Assembly: GCF_008086045.1 (NCBI RefSeq)
Contig: NZ_VSEY01000001.1
Location: 496,001 to 560,000 of the forward strand
Reading direction: 5' to 3'
Source: Nonomuraea sp. PA05
GTDB taxonomy: Bacteria; Actinomycetota; Actinomycetes; Streptosporangiales; Streptosporangiaceae
Length of the DNA stretch: 64,000 bases
The notes below the pieces were generated by a model. It worked only from the letters and a program-made list of their open reading frames with translations. It was not told the origin of the DNA and did no database searches. The translations under genes and the position numbers were made by a program. This document shows positions 1-7,739 of this stretch, piece by piece. Each line of letters opens with the position of its first letter. Positions within the stretch are counted from its first letter, which is position 1.

Positions 1-705
1 GTCCAGCACCGTGAACCCCATGCCGGGCCTGCCCAGCACGTTCGCCGCCGGGATCCGGCAGTCGCGCAGGGACAGCTCGCCGAGCGGCGAGGTGCGCAGC
101 CCCATCTTCGGCACGTCGGGACCGGCCTCCAGCCCCTCGGTGCCCCGCTCGACCAGGAAGGCCGTCAGGCCGAACGGGCCCAGGCTCGCGTCGGTGACCG
201 CGTACACCACGATCAGGTCGGCCACCGGGCCGTTCGTCACGAACACCTTGTCCCCGTCGAGCACCCAGTGGTCGTCGCCGTCGGGCTTGGCGGTCATGCC
301 CATGCCCAGCACGTCGGAGCCGCCACGCGGGTCAGTGATCGCGTGCGCGGTGATCGTGCCGCCGTCGCAGATGCCCGGCAGGTAGCGGGCCTTCAGCTCG
401 GCGCTGCCGAAGCGCTGCAGCGGGATCCCGGCGCTGACGAGCTGCGTGCAGATCGAGAAGCACAGGCCCCCGTCCCGGCAGCCCTCGCCGAGCCCCTCCA
501 GGACGTACATGGTGCTGAGCAGGTCGAGCCCCCGGCCGCCCCACTCGGCGTGGAACGGCAGGCGCAGCAGCCCGGAGGCCCGCACCCGCTCCCACTTGGG
601 CAGCCCGGCTTCCCTGTCGGCTTCGAGATGGTCTTCGCCCAGTGCCTCGTACCAGTGCGCGAACTCGGCTCTGAGCTCGCGATGCTCTTCGCTCCACTCG
701 TACAT
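1..705 (-). CDS. Acyl-CoA dehydrogenase, CloN3/RedW-like (3' end outside window)
   Basis: The N-terminal 235 residues of a flavin acyl-CoA dehydrogenase are present; the rest runs off the left edge. The ATG at 705 opens MYEWSEEHRELRAEF, a normal dehydrogenase N-terminus. The stretch EGLGEGCRDGGLCFS resembles the subgroup that oxidises aminoacyl groups on carrier proteins, such as the prolyl-carrier dehydrogenases of pyrrole pathways. This is from memory of the family and was not aligned. The FAD-domain segment TDPRGGSDV is also visible. It is the third gene of a minus-strand operon after a carrier protein and an EctC homologue, with 15 bp between it and the EctC gene. That context favours a carrier-bound substrate over a free CoA ester. 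An ordinary fatty acyl-CoA dehydrogenase cannot be excluded. Confidence 0.85.
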   Translation of the reverse strand, partial: MYEWSEEHRELRAEFAHWYEALGEDHLEADREAGLPKWERVRASGLLRLPFHAEWGGRGLDLLSTMYVLEGLGEGCRDGGLCFSICTQLVSAGIPLQRFGSAELKARYLPGICDGGTITAHAITDPRGGSDVLGMGMTAKPDGDDHWVLDGDKVFVTNGPVADLIVVYAVTDASLGPFGLTAFLVERGTEGLEAGPDVPKMGLRTSPLGELSLRDCRIPAANVLGRPGMGFTVLD

Positions 706-720
706 GCGAGATCAGATCCG

Positions 721-1095
721 TCAGTAGCAGGAGAACGCGGCCTCGTCGAGCGCGTGGCGCTCGTCGCCGCGCAGCGCGGGGGAGAAGACGCAGATCAGCC
801 GCATGTCCTCGCCGGGGTAGGCGATCAGGTGGTGCGGATCGTTCTGGTCGAGGGCGTACATGGTGCCCGGCTCCAGGGCGTGCGTGCGCCCGTCGGCGTC
901 GACCACCGCGCCCGCGCCGCTGATGCAGTAGCAGGCCTCCAGGTGCTTGCGGTACTCCAGGGGGGAGCTGGTCCCGGCCCAGACGGTCGTGTCGGTGAGC
1001 GTGTAGCCCATGCCGTCGTCCTCGACCAGGAAACGGCGGCTGAGGCCGTTGCCCCACTCGACCGGCTCCACGTCGGAAATCTTGCGAATGATCAT
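721..1095 (-). CDS. Ectoine synthase (EctC) homologue
   Basis: This 124-aa cupin is clearly related to EctC, which closes N-gamma-acetyl-diaminobutyrate to ectoine. Visible family blocks are SRRFLVEDDGMGY (19-31), YRKHLEACYCISG (48-60), PGTMYALDQNDPHH (76-89) and MRLICVFSPALRG (98-110). The residues expected to bind the catalytic metal (Glu53, Tyr80, His88 by hand comparison with EctC) are all present, so the fold and chemistry look intact. No EctA, EctB or EctD is nearby, so this is not an ectoine osmolyte operon. The start overlaps the carrier-protein stop (ATGA), so the two are translationally coupled. I infer a ring-closing or dehydrating role on an amino-acid building block, possibly carrier-bound. 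The substrate is unknown. Confidence 0.85.
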   Translation of the reverse strand: MIIRKISDVEPVEWGNGLSRRFLVEDDGMGYTLTDTTVWAGTSSPLEYRKHLEACYCISGAGAVVDADGRTHALEPGTMYALDQNDPHHLIAYPGEDMRLICVFSPALRGDERHALDEAAFSCY

Positions 1096-1376
1096 GTGCG
1101 TGTCCGTTCTGCTGATGCCGGCAGGGCTGACGCGACGAAATCGCGGATGTTGGCCACCGTGCGGAAGTTCTCCGGGACGATGTCGAGCTCGTCGACGGGG
1201 ATGCCGAAATGATCCTTCAGCCAGGAAATGAGCCTCAGCAGATCGAGGCTGTTGATCACCCCGTTGCGGAAAAGGTCGTAATCGACCTCGAGCTCGTCGG
1301 CGGGAGTATCCGGAAGATACTCCGTCACCACGAATTCTCTAATCACCTGTGTGATGTCCACGAATCGCAGCATCAC
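1092..1376 (-). CDS. Free-standing acyl/peptidyl carrier protein
   Basis: This 94-aa protein has the four-helix carrier pattern. The phosphopantetheine serine lies in GVINSLDLLRLI (about 39-50), matching the usual D/N-S-L motif. It is first in the minus-strand operon carrier protein, EctC homologue, acyl-CoA dehydrogenase. It is the natural partner of the free adenylating enzyme at 3096-4550, which lacks a carrier domain. The start is Met-Met at 1376/1373. One copy of the cluster's recurring 16-bp upstream element (1395-1410) sits just before it, so this operon is probably co-regulated with the other tailoring genes. Whether it carries an amino acid or another acid is inferred only from its neighbours. 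Confidence 0.85.
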   Translation of the reverse strand: MMLRFVDITQVIREFVVTEYLPDTPADELEVDYDLFRNGVINSLDLLRLISWLKDHFGIPVDELDIVPENFRTVANIRDFVASALPASAERTRT

Positions 1377-1394
1377 CTCTGCGCACAGCCCGGC

Positions 1395-1410
1395 GCATCT
1401 CGCAGAATGC
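1395..1410 (-). promoter_or_regulatory. Copy of shared 16-bp upstream element (carrier-protein operon)
   Basis: Read toward the downstream gene it is GCATTCTGCGAGATGC, matching the cluster element GCAnnnCnnGAGATGC. It ends 18 bp before the carrier-protein start. It is also flanked by short arms GCGCAT/ATGCGC (1393-1398 and 1407-1412). Confidence 0.55.
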
Positions 1411-1440
1411 GCGGTGCCGGACGGTCAGCCGGCACCGCGC
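1409..1440 (-). terminator. Hairpin after the DUF1579 gene
   Basis: A perfect 12-bp stem, GCGCGGTGCCGG with its complement, and an 8-nt loop lie downstream of the minus-strand DUF1579 gene and just before the carrier-protein operon. No U-tract is visible, so this is a structural call. Confidence 0.5.
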
Positions 1441-1464
1441 GCAGGAAACGGACGGTCGAAAGTG

Positions 1465-1878
1465 TCAGGCCCTGACCATGGTCGACCGAAAACCGCCACC
1501 CGGCCATTCCCAGGCCCCGGTGTTGGACTTGCGGTCCTCGTCGAACGTGCCGGTGAAACGGGCGGGCGAGCCCGGGTCGCCGTACCAGATCGTCAGGGTG
1601 TCGTCCTTGACCTCCCAGGTGTACTTGAGGATCTCGTGGGACTGGCCGAACAGGTGAGACTTGAGCGTGCCGGTCTCCGGGTCGTAGCCGATGTACTCCA
1701 CCGACCTGCTCACGCCCAGCTCGACGTGCTGGATCAGGTAGAACCCTCCTTCCAGCCACTCGAACCTGACGGTGCCCTCGTCGGTCTGCTCGCCGTTCTC
1801 GTCGAAGTTCGTCACCTTCCAGGCGCCGACGAGAACGTCGAGCTGCCGCATCGCGGGATTCGGGGTTTTGTCGGCCAT
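1465..1878 (-). CDS. DUF1579-family small protein
   Basis: This 137-aa protein has lipocalin-like beta-barrel features: LDVLVGAWKVT near the N-terminus, FEWLEGGFYLIQHVE, EYIGYDPETGTLKS, and a C-terminal WEWPGGGFRSTM block. It is a paralogue of the 152-aa protein at 28556-29014 (shared EWxEGGF, YIGY and WPGGG blocks). The family has no settled function; members often occur in antibiotic clusters and may bind small molecules. It has no signal peptide. A hairpin follows it and a GGAG-type ribosome site precedes the ATG. It is transcribed away from the EamA transporter gene. A binding or accessory role is a guess from the fold. Confidence 0.75.
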   Translation of the reverse strand: MADKTPNPAMRQLDVLVGAWKVTNFDENGEQTDEGTVRFEWLEGGFYLIQHVELGVSRSVEYIGYDPETGTLKSHLFGQSHEILKYTWEVKDDTLTIWYGDPGSPARFTGTFDEDRKSNTGAWEWPGGGFRSTMVRA

Positions 1879-2119
1879 CGTGTTTCTCCTCCGTTTCGCT
1901 GGCGGGGACTACGGGCCAGATCGTACACTGCCGCCAGATGGCCGCCAATACATGCGCAATGACGATCCTGACCGCATCCATCAAACAAAGTCAATGGCTC
2001 TGTCCGCCCGTAAGTGAGCACGTTGGAAGAAGACCCGGGGCTGGCTCCCGTGTTAGTACTCGAAGAAGTGCCGGCACGCAGAAATTCGCCGTACAGGCGA
2101 ATTCTGGAAGGAGAAGCTC
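1879..2119. other. Divergent intergenic region
   Basis: No gene was seen in these 241 bp between the minus-strand DUF1579 gene and the plus-strand EamA transporter. The region is less GC-rich than its surroundings and must hold promoters for both directions. It contains the inverted repeat at 2083-2103. Confidence 0.6.
2083..2103. promoter_or_regulatory. Inverted repeat before the EamA transporter
   Basis: Perfect 8-bp arms AATTCGCC/GGCGAATT are separated by GTACA, ending 16 bp before the ATG and just upstream of the GGAAGGAG ribosome site. The position suits an operator for a dimeric repressor. No regulator gene adjoins it, so the binding protein is unknown. Confidence 0.5.
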
Positions 2120-3013
2120 ATGAGTCGCCGTGGCTGGGTGCTGTTCGCCCTGATATCTGTCATGTGGGGCATTCCCTACCTGCTGATCAAGGTCGCGGTG
2201 GCCGAGGTGCCGGTGCCCGTGCTGGTCTTCGCCCGCACCGCCATCGGCGCCGCGCTGCTCCTGCCCCTCGCGCTGCGCGGCGGGCAACTCGGGAGGCTCA
2301 GGAAGCACTGGCGGCCGGTCGCCGCGTTCGCGTTCCTGGAGATCCTCGCCCCCTGGTGGCTGCTGTCCGACGCCGAACGGCAGCTCTCCAGCTCCACCGC
2401 CGGGCTGCTGATCGCCGCCGCGCCCATCCTCGGCGTGCTGCTGGCTCGCATGACCGGCGGCGAGGAGCGCCTGGGCAGGGCCCGCTGGGCCGGGCTGGCA
2501 CTCGGCGTCGTCGGCACCGCCGTGCTCGCCTGGCCGCACCTGGGCGGCGGGAGCGCCTGGTCGATCACCGAGGTGCTGCTGGTCGTGCTCGCCTACGCCA
2601 TCGCCCCGCTGATCGCCGACCGCTACCTGCGCGACGTGCCCACCATCCCGCTCACGGCGGCCTGCCTCGGCCTCGCCGCGCTCGTCTACGCGCCCGCCGC
2701 CGCCTGGACCTGGCCGTCCGCCATGCCCAGCGGCGCCGTGCTGGCCGCGCTGCTCGGGCTGGGGGTGCTCTGCACGGGGCTGGCGTTCGTGGTGTACGTC
2801 GAGCTCATCAAGGAGGCCGGGCCGTCGCGGGCGCTGGTCTCCACGTACGTGAACCCGGCCGTCGCCATCGCCGCCGGGGTGCTCGTCCTGCAAGAGCCGC
2901 TGACCGGGCTGATCGTCGCCTCCTTCGTGCTCATCCTCGCCGGGTCCGTGCTGGCCACCCGCGCCGAGGCCGAGCCCGCCCCCGCTCCCGAGCTGGAGGA
3001 CGTGCGGTCCTGA
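2120..3013 (+). CDS. EamA-family DMT transporter
   Basis: This is a 297-aa, roughly ten-helix membrane protein with two EamA repeats. It opens RRGWVLFALISVMWGIPYLLIK, typical of the drug/metabolite transporter superfamily, and the second half has STYVNPAVAIAAGVLVLQEPL, the usual EamA signature. It probably exports a small metabolite or amino-acid-like compound through the cytoplasmic membrane. The start has a strong ribosome site (GGAAGGAG) and an inverted repeat directly upstream. It lies 82 bp before the adenylating enzyme in the same direction. Members of the family are poor predictors of substrate, so a link to the cluster product is only positional. Confidence 0.85.
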   Translation: MSRRGWVLFALISVMWGIPYLLIKVAVAEVPVPVLVFARTAIGAALLLPLALRGGQLGRLRKHWRPVAAFAFLEILAPWWLLSDAERQLSSSTAGLLIAAAPILGVLLARMTGGEERLGRARWAGLALGVVGTAVLAWPHLGGGSAWSITEVLLVVLAYAIAPLIADRYLRDVPTIPLTAACLGLAALVYAPAAAWTWPSAMPSGAVLAALLGLGVLCTGLAFVVYVELIKEAGPSRALVSTYVNPAVAIAAGVLVLQEPLTGLIVASFVLILAGSVLATRAEAEPAPAPELEDVRS

Positions 3014-3095
3014 CGGCAGGAAGCTGACGGTCACCGGCACGTAGCTGACGCCCCTCCGCCTGGTTCCCGGCCCCCCGGTCGCCGAAGCTCGACAC

Positions 3096-4550
3096 ATGAC
3101 GACAACGGAACTGCTGAACGGTTTCCTCGCCCGGACGAAGTCCGACCCGGCCGCGCCTGCCCTGCGTACCCGTAAGGGGGTGGTCAGCTACGGCGAGCTC
3201 GCCGCACTCGCCGGACACGCCCAGGCGGAGCTGACCACCCTGCCACCCGGGCCGGTCGCGGTCCTGGCCAAGAAGTCGCCGGAGGCGATCGCGCTCGTGC
3301 TCGCCTGCCTCGCGGCGGGACGGCCGGTGCTGCTGCCGCCGATCGACCTCGGCGCGGTGGCGTTGCGCGAGCTGTGCGAGCGGGCCGGATGCGCCCAGGT
3401 GCTCGCCACCGACCCCGAACAGGCTGCGGAACACCCCGGCCTCGTCACCCGCGTCATCGCCGGCGCGGACGGCCCCGCCCTTCCCCAGCCCGCGCCGGTC
3501 ACCGCCGCCCACACCGCCTTCATCCTGACCACCTCGGGCTCCACGGGCACCCCCAAACTCGTCCCGCTGTCCGCCGGCGCCGTCAGCGGCTTCACCGGCT
3601 GGGCGGGCGACGCCTTCGGCCTCGGCCCGGGCGAGGTGGTGCTCAACTACGCGCCGCTCAACTTCGACCTGTGCCTGCTCGACATCTGGGCCACGCTGCG
3701 GCACGGCGGCTGCGTCGCCCTCGTGGACCCCGCCGTGGCCGCCAACCCTCGGCACGTCGGCGACTTCTTCGCCGCCTGCGACGTGACCGTGGTCCAGGGC
3801 GTGCCCATGCTGTACCAGCTGCTCGCGGAGGGCGCCTTCCCCGGAGTCCGGCACGTCATCGTGACCGGGGACCACGCGCCCGCCTCCGTACGGGCGACCC
3901 TGCCGGACAGGTTCCCCAACGCCCGCTACTACAACGTCTACGGCTGCACCGAGACCAACGACAGCTTCTGGTACGAGTTCGACGCGGCCGAGGCCGCCGC
4001 CCCCGGCCCGCTGCCCATCGGCGAACCGCTGCCCGGCGTCGTCGCCGTCCTCGAACGCCCCTCGGACCCGGAACGTGCGGACGCCGCGGAGCTGCTGGTC
4101 CGCACGCCGTTCCAGACCACCGGGTACCTCACGGCCGAGCCCGGCGCCTCGAACGGCCGCTTCGTCACCGGCGCCGACGGGCACGCCTACTTCCGCACCG
4201 GCGACCTGGTCCGCCGCGACCCCGGCGGGCGGCTGTTCCTCGTTGGCCGGGACGACTTCCAGCTCAAGGTGCGCGGCGTCCGCGTCAATCCCGAGCAGAT
4301 CGAACGCGTCCTGCTGGAGCACGACGACGTCGTCGAGGCCGTGGTCGTGCCGGACGGCGAAGGCGCCGACGTCCGGCTCACCGCGTTCGTCCGCAGGACC
4401 CGCACGAGCGGGCTGTCGGGGCTGCGGCTGCGCGCGCACTGCGCCACCCGGCTGCCGCGAGCGGCCATCCCGTCGGCCATCCGGCTGGTCGAGCACCCGT
4501 TCCCGCGCACGTCCACCGGCAAGGTGGACCGCAAGCGCATCGCCGCCTGA
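3096..4550 (+). CDS. Free-standing amino acid-AMP ligase (NRPS adenylation enzyme)
   Basis: This 484-aa adenylating enzyme has no carrier domain. Core motifs are A3 LTTSGSTGTPK (about 149-159), A4 NFDLCLLDIW (near 190), A5 NVYGCTETND, A7 YFRTGDL and the catalytic lysine in STGKVDRKR near the C-terminus. The Asp of NFD corresponds to the alpha-amine-binding Asp of amino-acid-activating domains. The NFDLCLLDIW block is reminiscent of prolyl-AMP ligases of pyrrole pathways. By hand alignment the pocket also has an Asp (TETNDS), more usual for a basic side chain. Its likely partner is the free carrier protein at 1092-1376. The substrate is unresolved. Confidence 0.85.
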   Translation: MTTTELLNGFLARTKSDPAAPALRTRKGVVSYGELAALAGHAQAELTTLPPGPVAVLAKKSPEAIALVLACLAAGRPVLLPPIDLGAVALRELCERAGCAQVLATDPEQAAEHPGLVTRVIAGADGPALPQPAPVTAAHTAFILTTSGSTGTPKLVPLSAGAVSGFTGWAGDAFGLGPGEVVLNYAPLNFDLCLLDIWATLRHGGCVALVDPAVAANPRHVGDFFAACDVTVVQGVPMLYQLLAEGAFPGVRHVIVTGDHAPASVRATLPDRFPNARYYNVYGCTETNDSFWYEFDAAEAAAPGPLPIGEPLPGVVAVLERPSDPERADAAELLVRTPFQTTGYLTAEPGASNGRFVTGADGHAYFRTGDLVRRDPGGRLFLVGRDDFQLKVRGVRVNPEQIERVLLEHDDVVEAVVVPDGEGADVRLTAFVRRTRTSGLSGLRLRAHCATRLPRAAIPSAIRLVEHPFPRTSTGKVDRKRIAA

Positions 4551-4606
4551 CGACCACCCCCATCACTTTTTCCGGCTTTTTCCGGGCTTTTACCGTGCTT
4601 TTTCTG

Positions 4607-4630
4607 GGCGCCGCGCACCCTCGCGGCGCC
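4607..4630 (+). terminator. Hairpin between ligase and antiporter
   Basis: A perfect 9-bp stem, GGCGCCGCG with its complement, and a 6-nt loop, preceded by four short T-runs (4567-4604). It could attenuate or end ligase transcription. The antiporter ATG is only 19 bp downstream. Confidence 0.4.
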
Positions 4631-4649
4631 GCGATCTGAGGAGAACGTC

Positions 4650-5963
4650 ATGACCCCCGTCGCGCCCATCGGTGCACACCAATTGCTGATCTTCCTGCTC
4701 CAGATCGGGACGTTGCTGCTCCTGGCGCTCGCCCTGGGCGCCCTCGCGACCCGGCTGAGACTGCCGTCCGTGGTGGGTGAGCTGCTCGCCGGCGTGCTGG
4801 TGGGCCCCTCGCTGCTGGCCCACCTCGCGCCGGACTTCCAGCAGTGGCTGTTCCCCGCCCAGCCCGGCCAGTTCCACCTGCTCGACGCGGTCGGGCAGCT
4901 CGGCGTGATCCTCCTGGTCGGCCTGACCGGCATCCACCTGGACATGGGCCTGGTCCGCAGACGCGCGGCGACGGCGGCGGGCGTCAGCGTGGGCGGGCTC
5001 GTGGTGCCGCTGGGGCTCGGCGTCGCCGCGGGCTTCCTCATCCCCGGCTCCCTCATCCCGGACGGCGCCGACGGCACGGTCTTCGCGCTGTTCCTGGGCG
5101 TGGCCATGTGCGTCAGCGCCATCCCCGTGCTCGCCAAGACGCTGATGGACATGAAGCTCATCCACCGCAACGTCGGCCAGCTCTCGCTCACCGCCGGGAT
5201 GATCGACGACGCGTTCGGCTGGTTCATGCTGTCGATCGTCAGCGCCATGGCCGTGCACACCGTCTCGACCGGGACCGTGCTGACGTCCCTGGCCTACCTC
5301 GCCGCCATCGTCGTGTTCGCCCTCACCGTCGGCAGGCCGCTGGTGCGCGGCTCGCTCCGGCTGGCCGCCAGATCCGAGGGGGCCGGGCCCACGGTGGCGA
5401 CCACGGTCGTGCTCATCGTGCTCGCCGGCGCGGCCACGCACGCCCTCGGCCTGGAGGCCGTCTTCGGGGCGTTCGTGATGGGCATCCTCATCGGCGGCGC
5501 GGGCAAGGTGGACCCGGCCAGACTGGCGCCGCTGCGTACCGTGGTGCTCGGCGCGCTGGCGCCCGTCTTCTTCGCCACGGCGGGCCTGCGCATGGATCTG
5601 ACCGCGCTGTCCGAGCCGCCGGTGCTGCTGGCGGGGCTGGCGGTGCTGGCCGTCGCCGTCGTCGGCAAGTTCCTCGGCGTGTACGCGGGAGCCAAGCTGA
5701 GCAGGCTCAACCGGTGGGAGGCGCTCGCCCTGGGCGCCGGGCTGAACGCGCGCGGGGTCATCGAGGTCGTGGTGGCCATGGTGGGGCTGCGGCTGGGCAT
5801 CGTCAGCGTCGAGGTGTACACGATGATCATCCTGGTGGCCGTGGTCACGTCCGTCATGGCGCCGCCCCTCCTGCGCATGGCGATGGCGCGGGTGGAGCGG
5901 ACCGCCGATGAGGAGCTGCGGGAGACGGCGTACCGGGCGTGGGAGCGGCAGCCGTCGGGGTGA
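4650..5963 (+). CDS. CPA2/Kef-type cation:proton antiporter
   Basis: This 437-aa protein has about 12 predicted membrane segments and the Na+/H+ exchanger fold. Recognisable blocks are LRLPSVVGELLAGVLVGPSLL near the N-terminus, ILLVGLTGIHLDM, MIDDAFGWFML with the paired acidic residues of the ion site, and ALGAGLNARGVIEVVVAMVGL toward the C-terminus. It lacks the KTN nucleotide-binding tail of full KefB/C proteins. Antiporters of this type recur in enediyne clusters, where they are assumed to serve transport or tolerance; a role here is inferred from that. The start has a GAGGAG ribosome site. A strong hairpin follows the stop. Confidence 0.88.
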   Translation: MTPVAPIGAHQLLIFLLQIGTLLLLALALGALATRLRLPSVVGELLAGVLVGPSLLAHLAPDFQQWLFPAQPGQFHLLDAVGQLGVILLVGLTGIHLDMGLVRRRAATAAGVSVGGLVVPLGLGVAAGFLIPGSLIPDGADGTVFALFLGVAMCVSAIPVLAKTLMDMKLIHRNVGQLSLTAGMIDDAFGWFMLSIVSAMAVHTVSTGTVLTSLAYLAAIVVFALTVGRPLVRGSLRLAARSEGAGPTVATTVVLIVLAGAATHALGLEAVFGAFVMGILIGGAGKVDPARLAPLRTVVLGALAPVFFATAGLRMDLTALSEPPVLLAGLAVLAVAVVGKFLGVYAGAKLSRLNRWEALALGAGLNARGVIEVVVAMVGLRLGIVSVEVYTMIILVAVVTSVMAPPLLRMAMARVERTADEELRETAYRAWERQPSG

Positions 5964-6010
5964 GCGCGGAGCCTTCCGCGCCTGCCGCGCCTTCCGCGCC
6001 GAGGAACCCG

Positions 6011-6050
6011 CGCCGAGGGGCTCGCCGTCGACACGGCGAGCCCCTCGGCG
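6011..6050 (+). terminator. Strong hairpin after the antiporter
   Basis: An 18-bp perfect stem beginning CGCCGAGGGGCTCGCCGT, with a 4-nt loop, lies about 50 bp after the antiporter stop. No T-tract follows, as is common in actinomycete terminators. Confidence 0.65.
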
Positions 6051-6213
6051 TGCCGTGGCACCTTGTTGCCGCGGGTGCCGGAGCGGCCCCGCAGCGGCCC
6101 CACAGCGACCCCACAGCGGGACGGCTGCACAGCAGGACGGCGCGCCGGGACGGCCGCGCAGCAGGACGGTGAGAACGCGCACGCCCGGCCTTTTGTCCGG
6201 GCGCGCAAAAACG

Positions 6214-6242
6214 AAGACCCCCGCGGCGTCCGCGGGGGTCTT
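6214..6242 (-). terminator. Hairpin after the NTWP-repeat gene
   Basis: A 13-bp perfect stem AAGACCCCCGCGG with a 3-nt loop, with A residues on one side and T residues on the other, so it can work in both directions. It separates the convergent antiporter and NTWP-peptide genes. Confidence 0.7.
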
Positions 6243-6311
6243 TCCGTGGTGTTCGTTTTATATCGCTCCCTTCATCGTCAATGTCCGGCGCAATTTCCTG
6301 GAAACTCCTTC

Positions 6312-6620
6312 CTAGGCGGACGGCCAGGTGTTGTCGGGGTCGTCGGCGGGAACCGGCCAGGTGTTGCCGGGGTCGCCGGCCGGGACCGGCCACGTGTTGG
6401 GGTCGGGGGCCGCGACCGTCTTCGGCCAGGTGTTGGGGTCAGGGGCGGCGGCGGGCACCGGCCAGGTGTTCGGGTCGGCCTGCACCGAGTCGATCCCGCG
6501 CTCCGCCACCAGGTCCAGCGCGCCGGCACCAAGTCCGAAAGCCGCACCGAAGGTGGCGACCGCCGCCGCGAGCTTGACAATGTTGCCGGAAATCCGCGGG
6601 GAAAGAATCGCGTTCGTCAT
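6312..6620 (-). CDS. Small NTWP-repeat peptide with membrane segment
   Basis: This 102-aa protein matches no family I recognise. The N-terminal part (about residues 14-37) is one hydrophobic Ala/Gly-rich helix, either a signal anchor or an uncleaved signal. From about residue 48 it consists of five copies of a Trp-Pro unit, three DPNTWP, one PGNTWP and one PDNTWP, separated by Val/Ala/Pro/Asp linkers. The tail is acidic and proline-rich and lacks Cys. A purine-rich ribosome site (AAGAGGCAG) precedes the ATG and a hairpin follows the gene, so it looks real. The design (hydrophobic head, short Trp-containing repeats) parallels the DSPWE peptide at 47088-47279. A RiPP precursor, a surface peptide or an AfsS-like regulator are all possible. 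Confidence 0.75.
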   Translation of the reverse strand: MTNAILSPRISGNIVKLAAAVATFGAAFGLGAGALDLVAERGIDSVQADPNTWPVPAAAPDPNTWPKTVAAPDPNTWPVPAGDPGNTWPVPADDPDNTWPSA

Positions 6621-6843
6621 TTCACTGCCTCTTTCTCAAGTTTGGTTTTTCGGAGCCGTTCTCGCTTGCACTTCCAACTTTGCGATCCCGGCGTCCGGCA
6701 AACCAGATAAAACGGAGTCAGCAAGCTGCAGGCGCGTTGCACCTTCCTGCCACGCGCTCCCGTGGAGGAGGACGACGGCCGGCCCGACAGTGAGAGGACA
6801 GGCATTGACGTGAACTGATCGCAGTTGGTGAATGGAGAGCGCC
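6621..6843. other. Divergent intergenic region
   Basis: These 223 bp lie between the NTWP-peptide gene (minus) and the alpha/beta hydrolase (plus). They are AT-richer than the surroundings and should hold both promoters. I found no clear copy of the 16-bp element and no perfect operator-like repeat here. Confidence 0.5.
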
Positions 6844-7710
6844 ATGAAGACACAGATCGTCCTCGTGCCCGGTCCGTGGATGGGCGCCTGGTGCTGGGAG
6901 ACGGTGTCGCAGCGCCTGCGTGAGCTCGGCCACGACGCGCTGGCCGTCACCCTGCCCGGGCTAGCCAGCGCGCGGGAGGACGTGTCCCACGTCGGGCTGG
7001 AGTGCCACGTGGAAGCCGTCATGGCGGTGCTGGACGAGCGGGACCTGCGTGACGTCGTGCTGGTGGGCCACAGCTACTCGGGGCTGGTGGTCGGCCAGGT
7101 CGCCGACCGGATGCCGGACCGGGTGGCGCACACCGTGTACGTCGAGGGGTTCCTGCCGCACGACGGCAAGTCGCTGTTGCACGCCTTTCCCGAGCGGTTG
7201 CGTGAGAGCGAGTTGCGGCAGATCGCCGACAACGAGGGCCGGTGGCCGGCGCCCGACGCGTCCGTGGTGGGGGACGGGCAGGGGCTGACGGCGCGGCAGG
7301 CCCATGCGCTCGCCCGGCGCTTCGTGGGCCACCCAGGGCGGACCGTGGCCGACCCCGTGAAGCTGGCCCGGCCGCTCGCCGACCAGCGGGCCACCTACGT
7401 CGTCTGCTCCATGGAGCACGTGGACGGGCAGATCGCCGCCGACGTGACGGCCATGCGGATGGCGCCCTCCTGGGACTTCGAGACCCTGCACACCGGGCAC
7501 TGGCCGATGATCTCCGCGCCGGGGCCGCTGGCCGGTCTGCTGGCCGGGATCGCCGACCGCACCCCCGACCGCACCCCCGACCGCGCTGCCGACCGCACTC
7601 CCGACCGCACCCCCGACCGCACCCCCGACCGTCCCATCGGTCGCCCCGCCGACCGGGCCGCCGTTCCCGAGGTCGCGGGGGAGCGGCGGCGCACGCATGA
7701 GGGTGCGTGA
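6844..7710 (+). CDS. Alpha/beta-fold hydrolase with TPDR-repeat tail
   Basis: A soluble hydrolase of 288 residues. The nucleophile is Ser77 in GHSYSG and the likely catalytic His lies in TGHWPMIS; the oxyanion region is VPGPWMGAWCW (8-18). The ATG at 6844 was chosen over 6832 because it has a GGAG site 7 bp upstream. Family members are esterases, C-C hydrolases or lactonases; the substrate here is unknown. The last 50 residues are an odd addition, tetrapeptide repeats of TPDR/AADR type from a 12-bp DNA repeat (7558-7640), unlikely to be part of the fold. It sits 29 bp before the thioesterase, probably in one transcript. Confidence 0.85.
   Translation: MKTQIVLVPGPWMGAWCWETVSQRLRELGHDALAVTLPGLASAREDVSHVGLECHVEAVMAVLDERDLRDVVLVGHSYSGLVVGQVADRMPDRVAHTVYVEGFLPHDGKSLLHAFPERLRESELRQIADNEGRWPAPDASVVGDGQGLTARQAHALARRFVGHPGRTVADPVKLARPLADQRATYVVCSMEHVDGQIAADVTAMRMAPSWDFETLHTGHWPMISAPGPLAGLLAGIADRTPDRTPDRAADRTPDRTPDRTPDRPIGRPADRAAVPEVAGERRRTHEGA
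7558..7640. repeat. 12-bp tandem repeat at the hydrolase 3' end
   Basis: About seven near-identical units of ACCCCCGACCGC encode a TPDR ladder at the C-terminus of the hydrolase. The units keep the reading frame. Confidence 0.85.
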
Positions 7711-7739
7711 GCGGCCGGCCGGACGCAAACTGACCGCTC

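Larger units (their letters stand above)
5964..6311. other. Gene-free region with hairpins and short GC repeats
   Basis: These 348 bp hold no credible gene. They carry two strong hairpins (6011-6050, 6214-6242) ending the convergent antiporter and NTWP-peptide transcripts, with imperfect GC-rich direct repeats (GCGGCCCC, CAGCAGGACGGC types) between about 6075 and 6170. Confidence 0.7.

Noticed and set aside
721..1095. Ectoine osmolyte operon
   Set aside because: Only the EctC-like gene is present and it is coupled to a carrier protein and dehydrogenase.
7558..7640. Possible CRISPR-like array
   Set aside because: The units are only 12 bp, contiguous without spacers, and in frame with the hydrolase.
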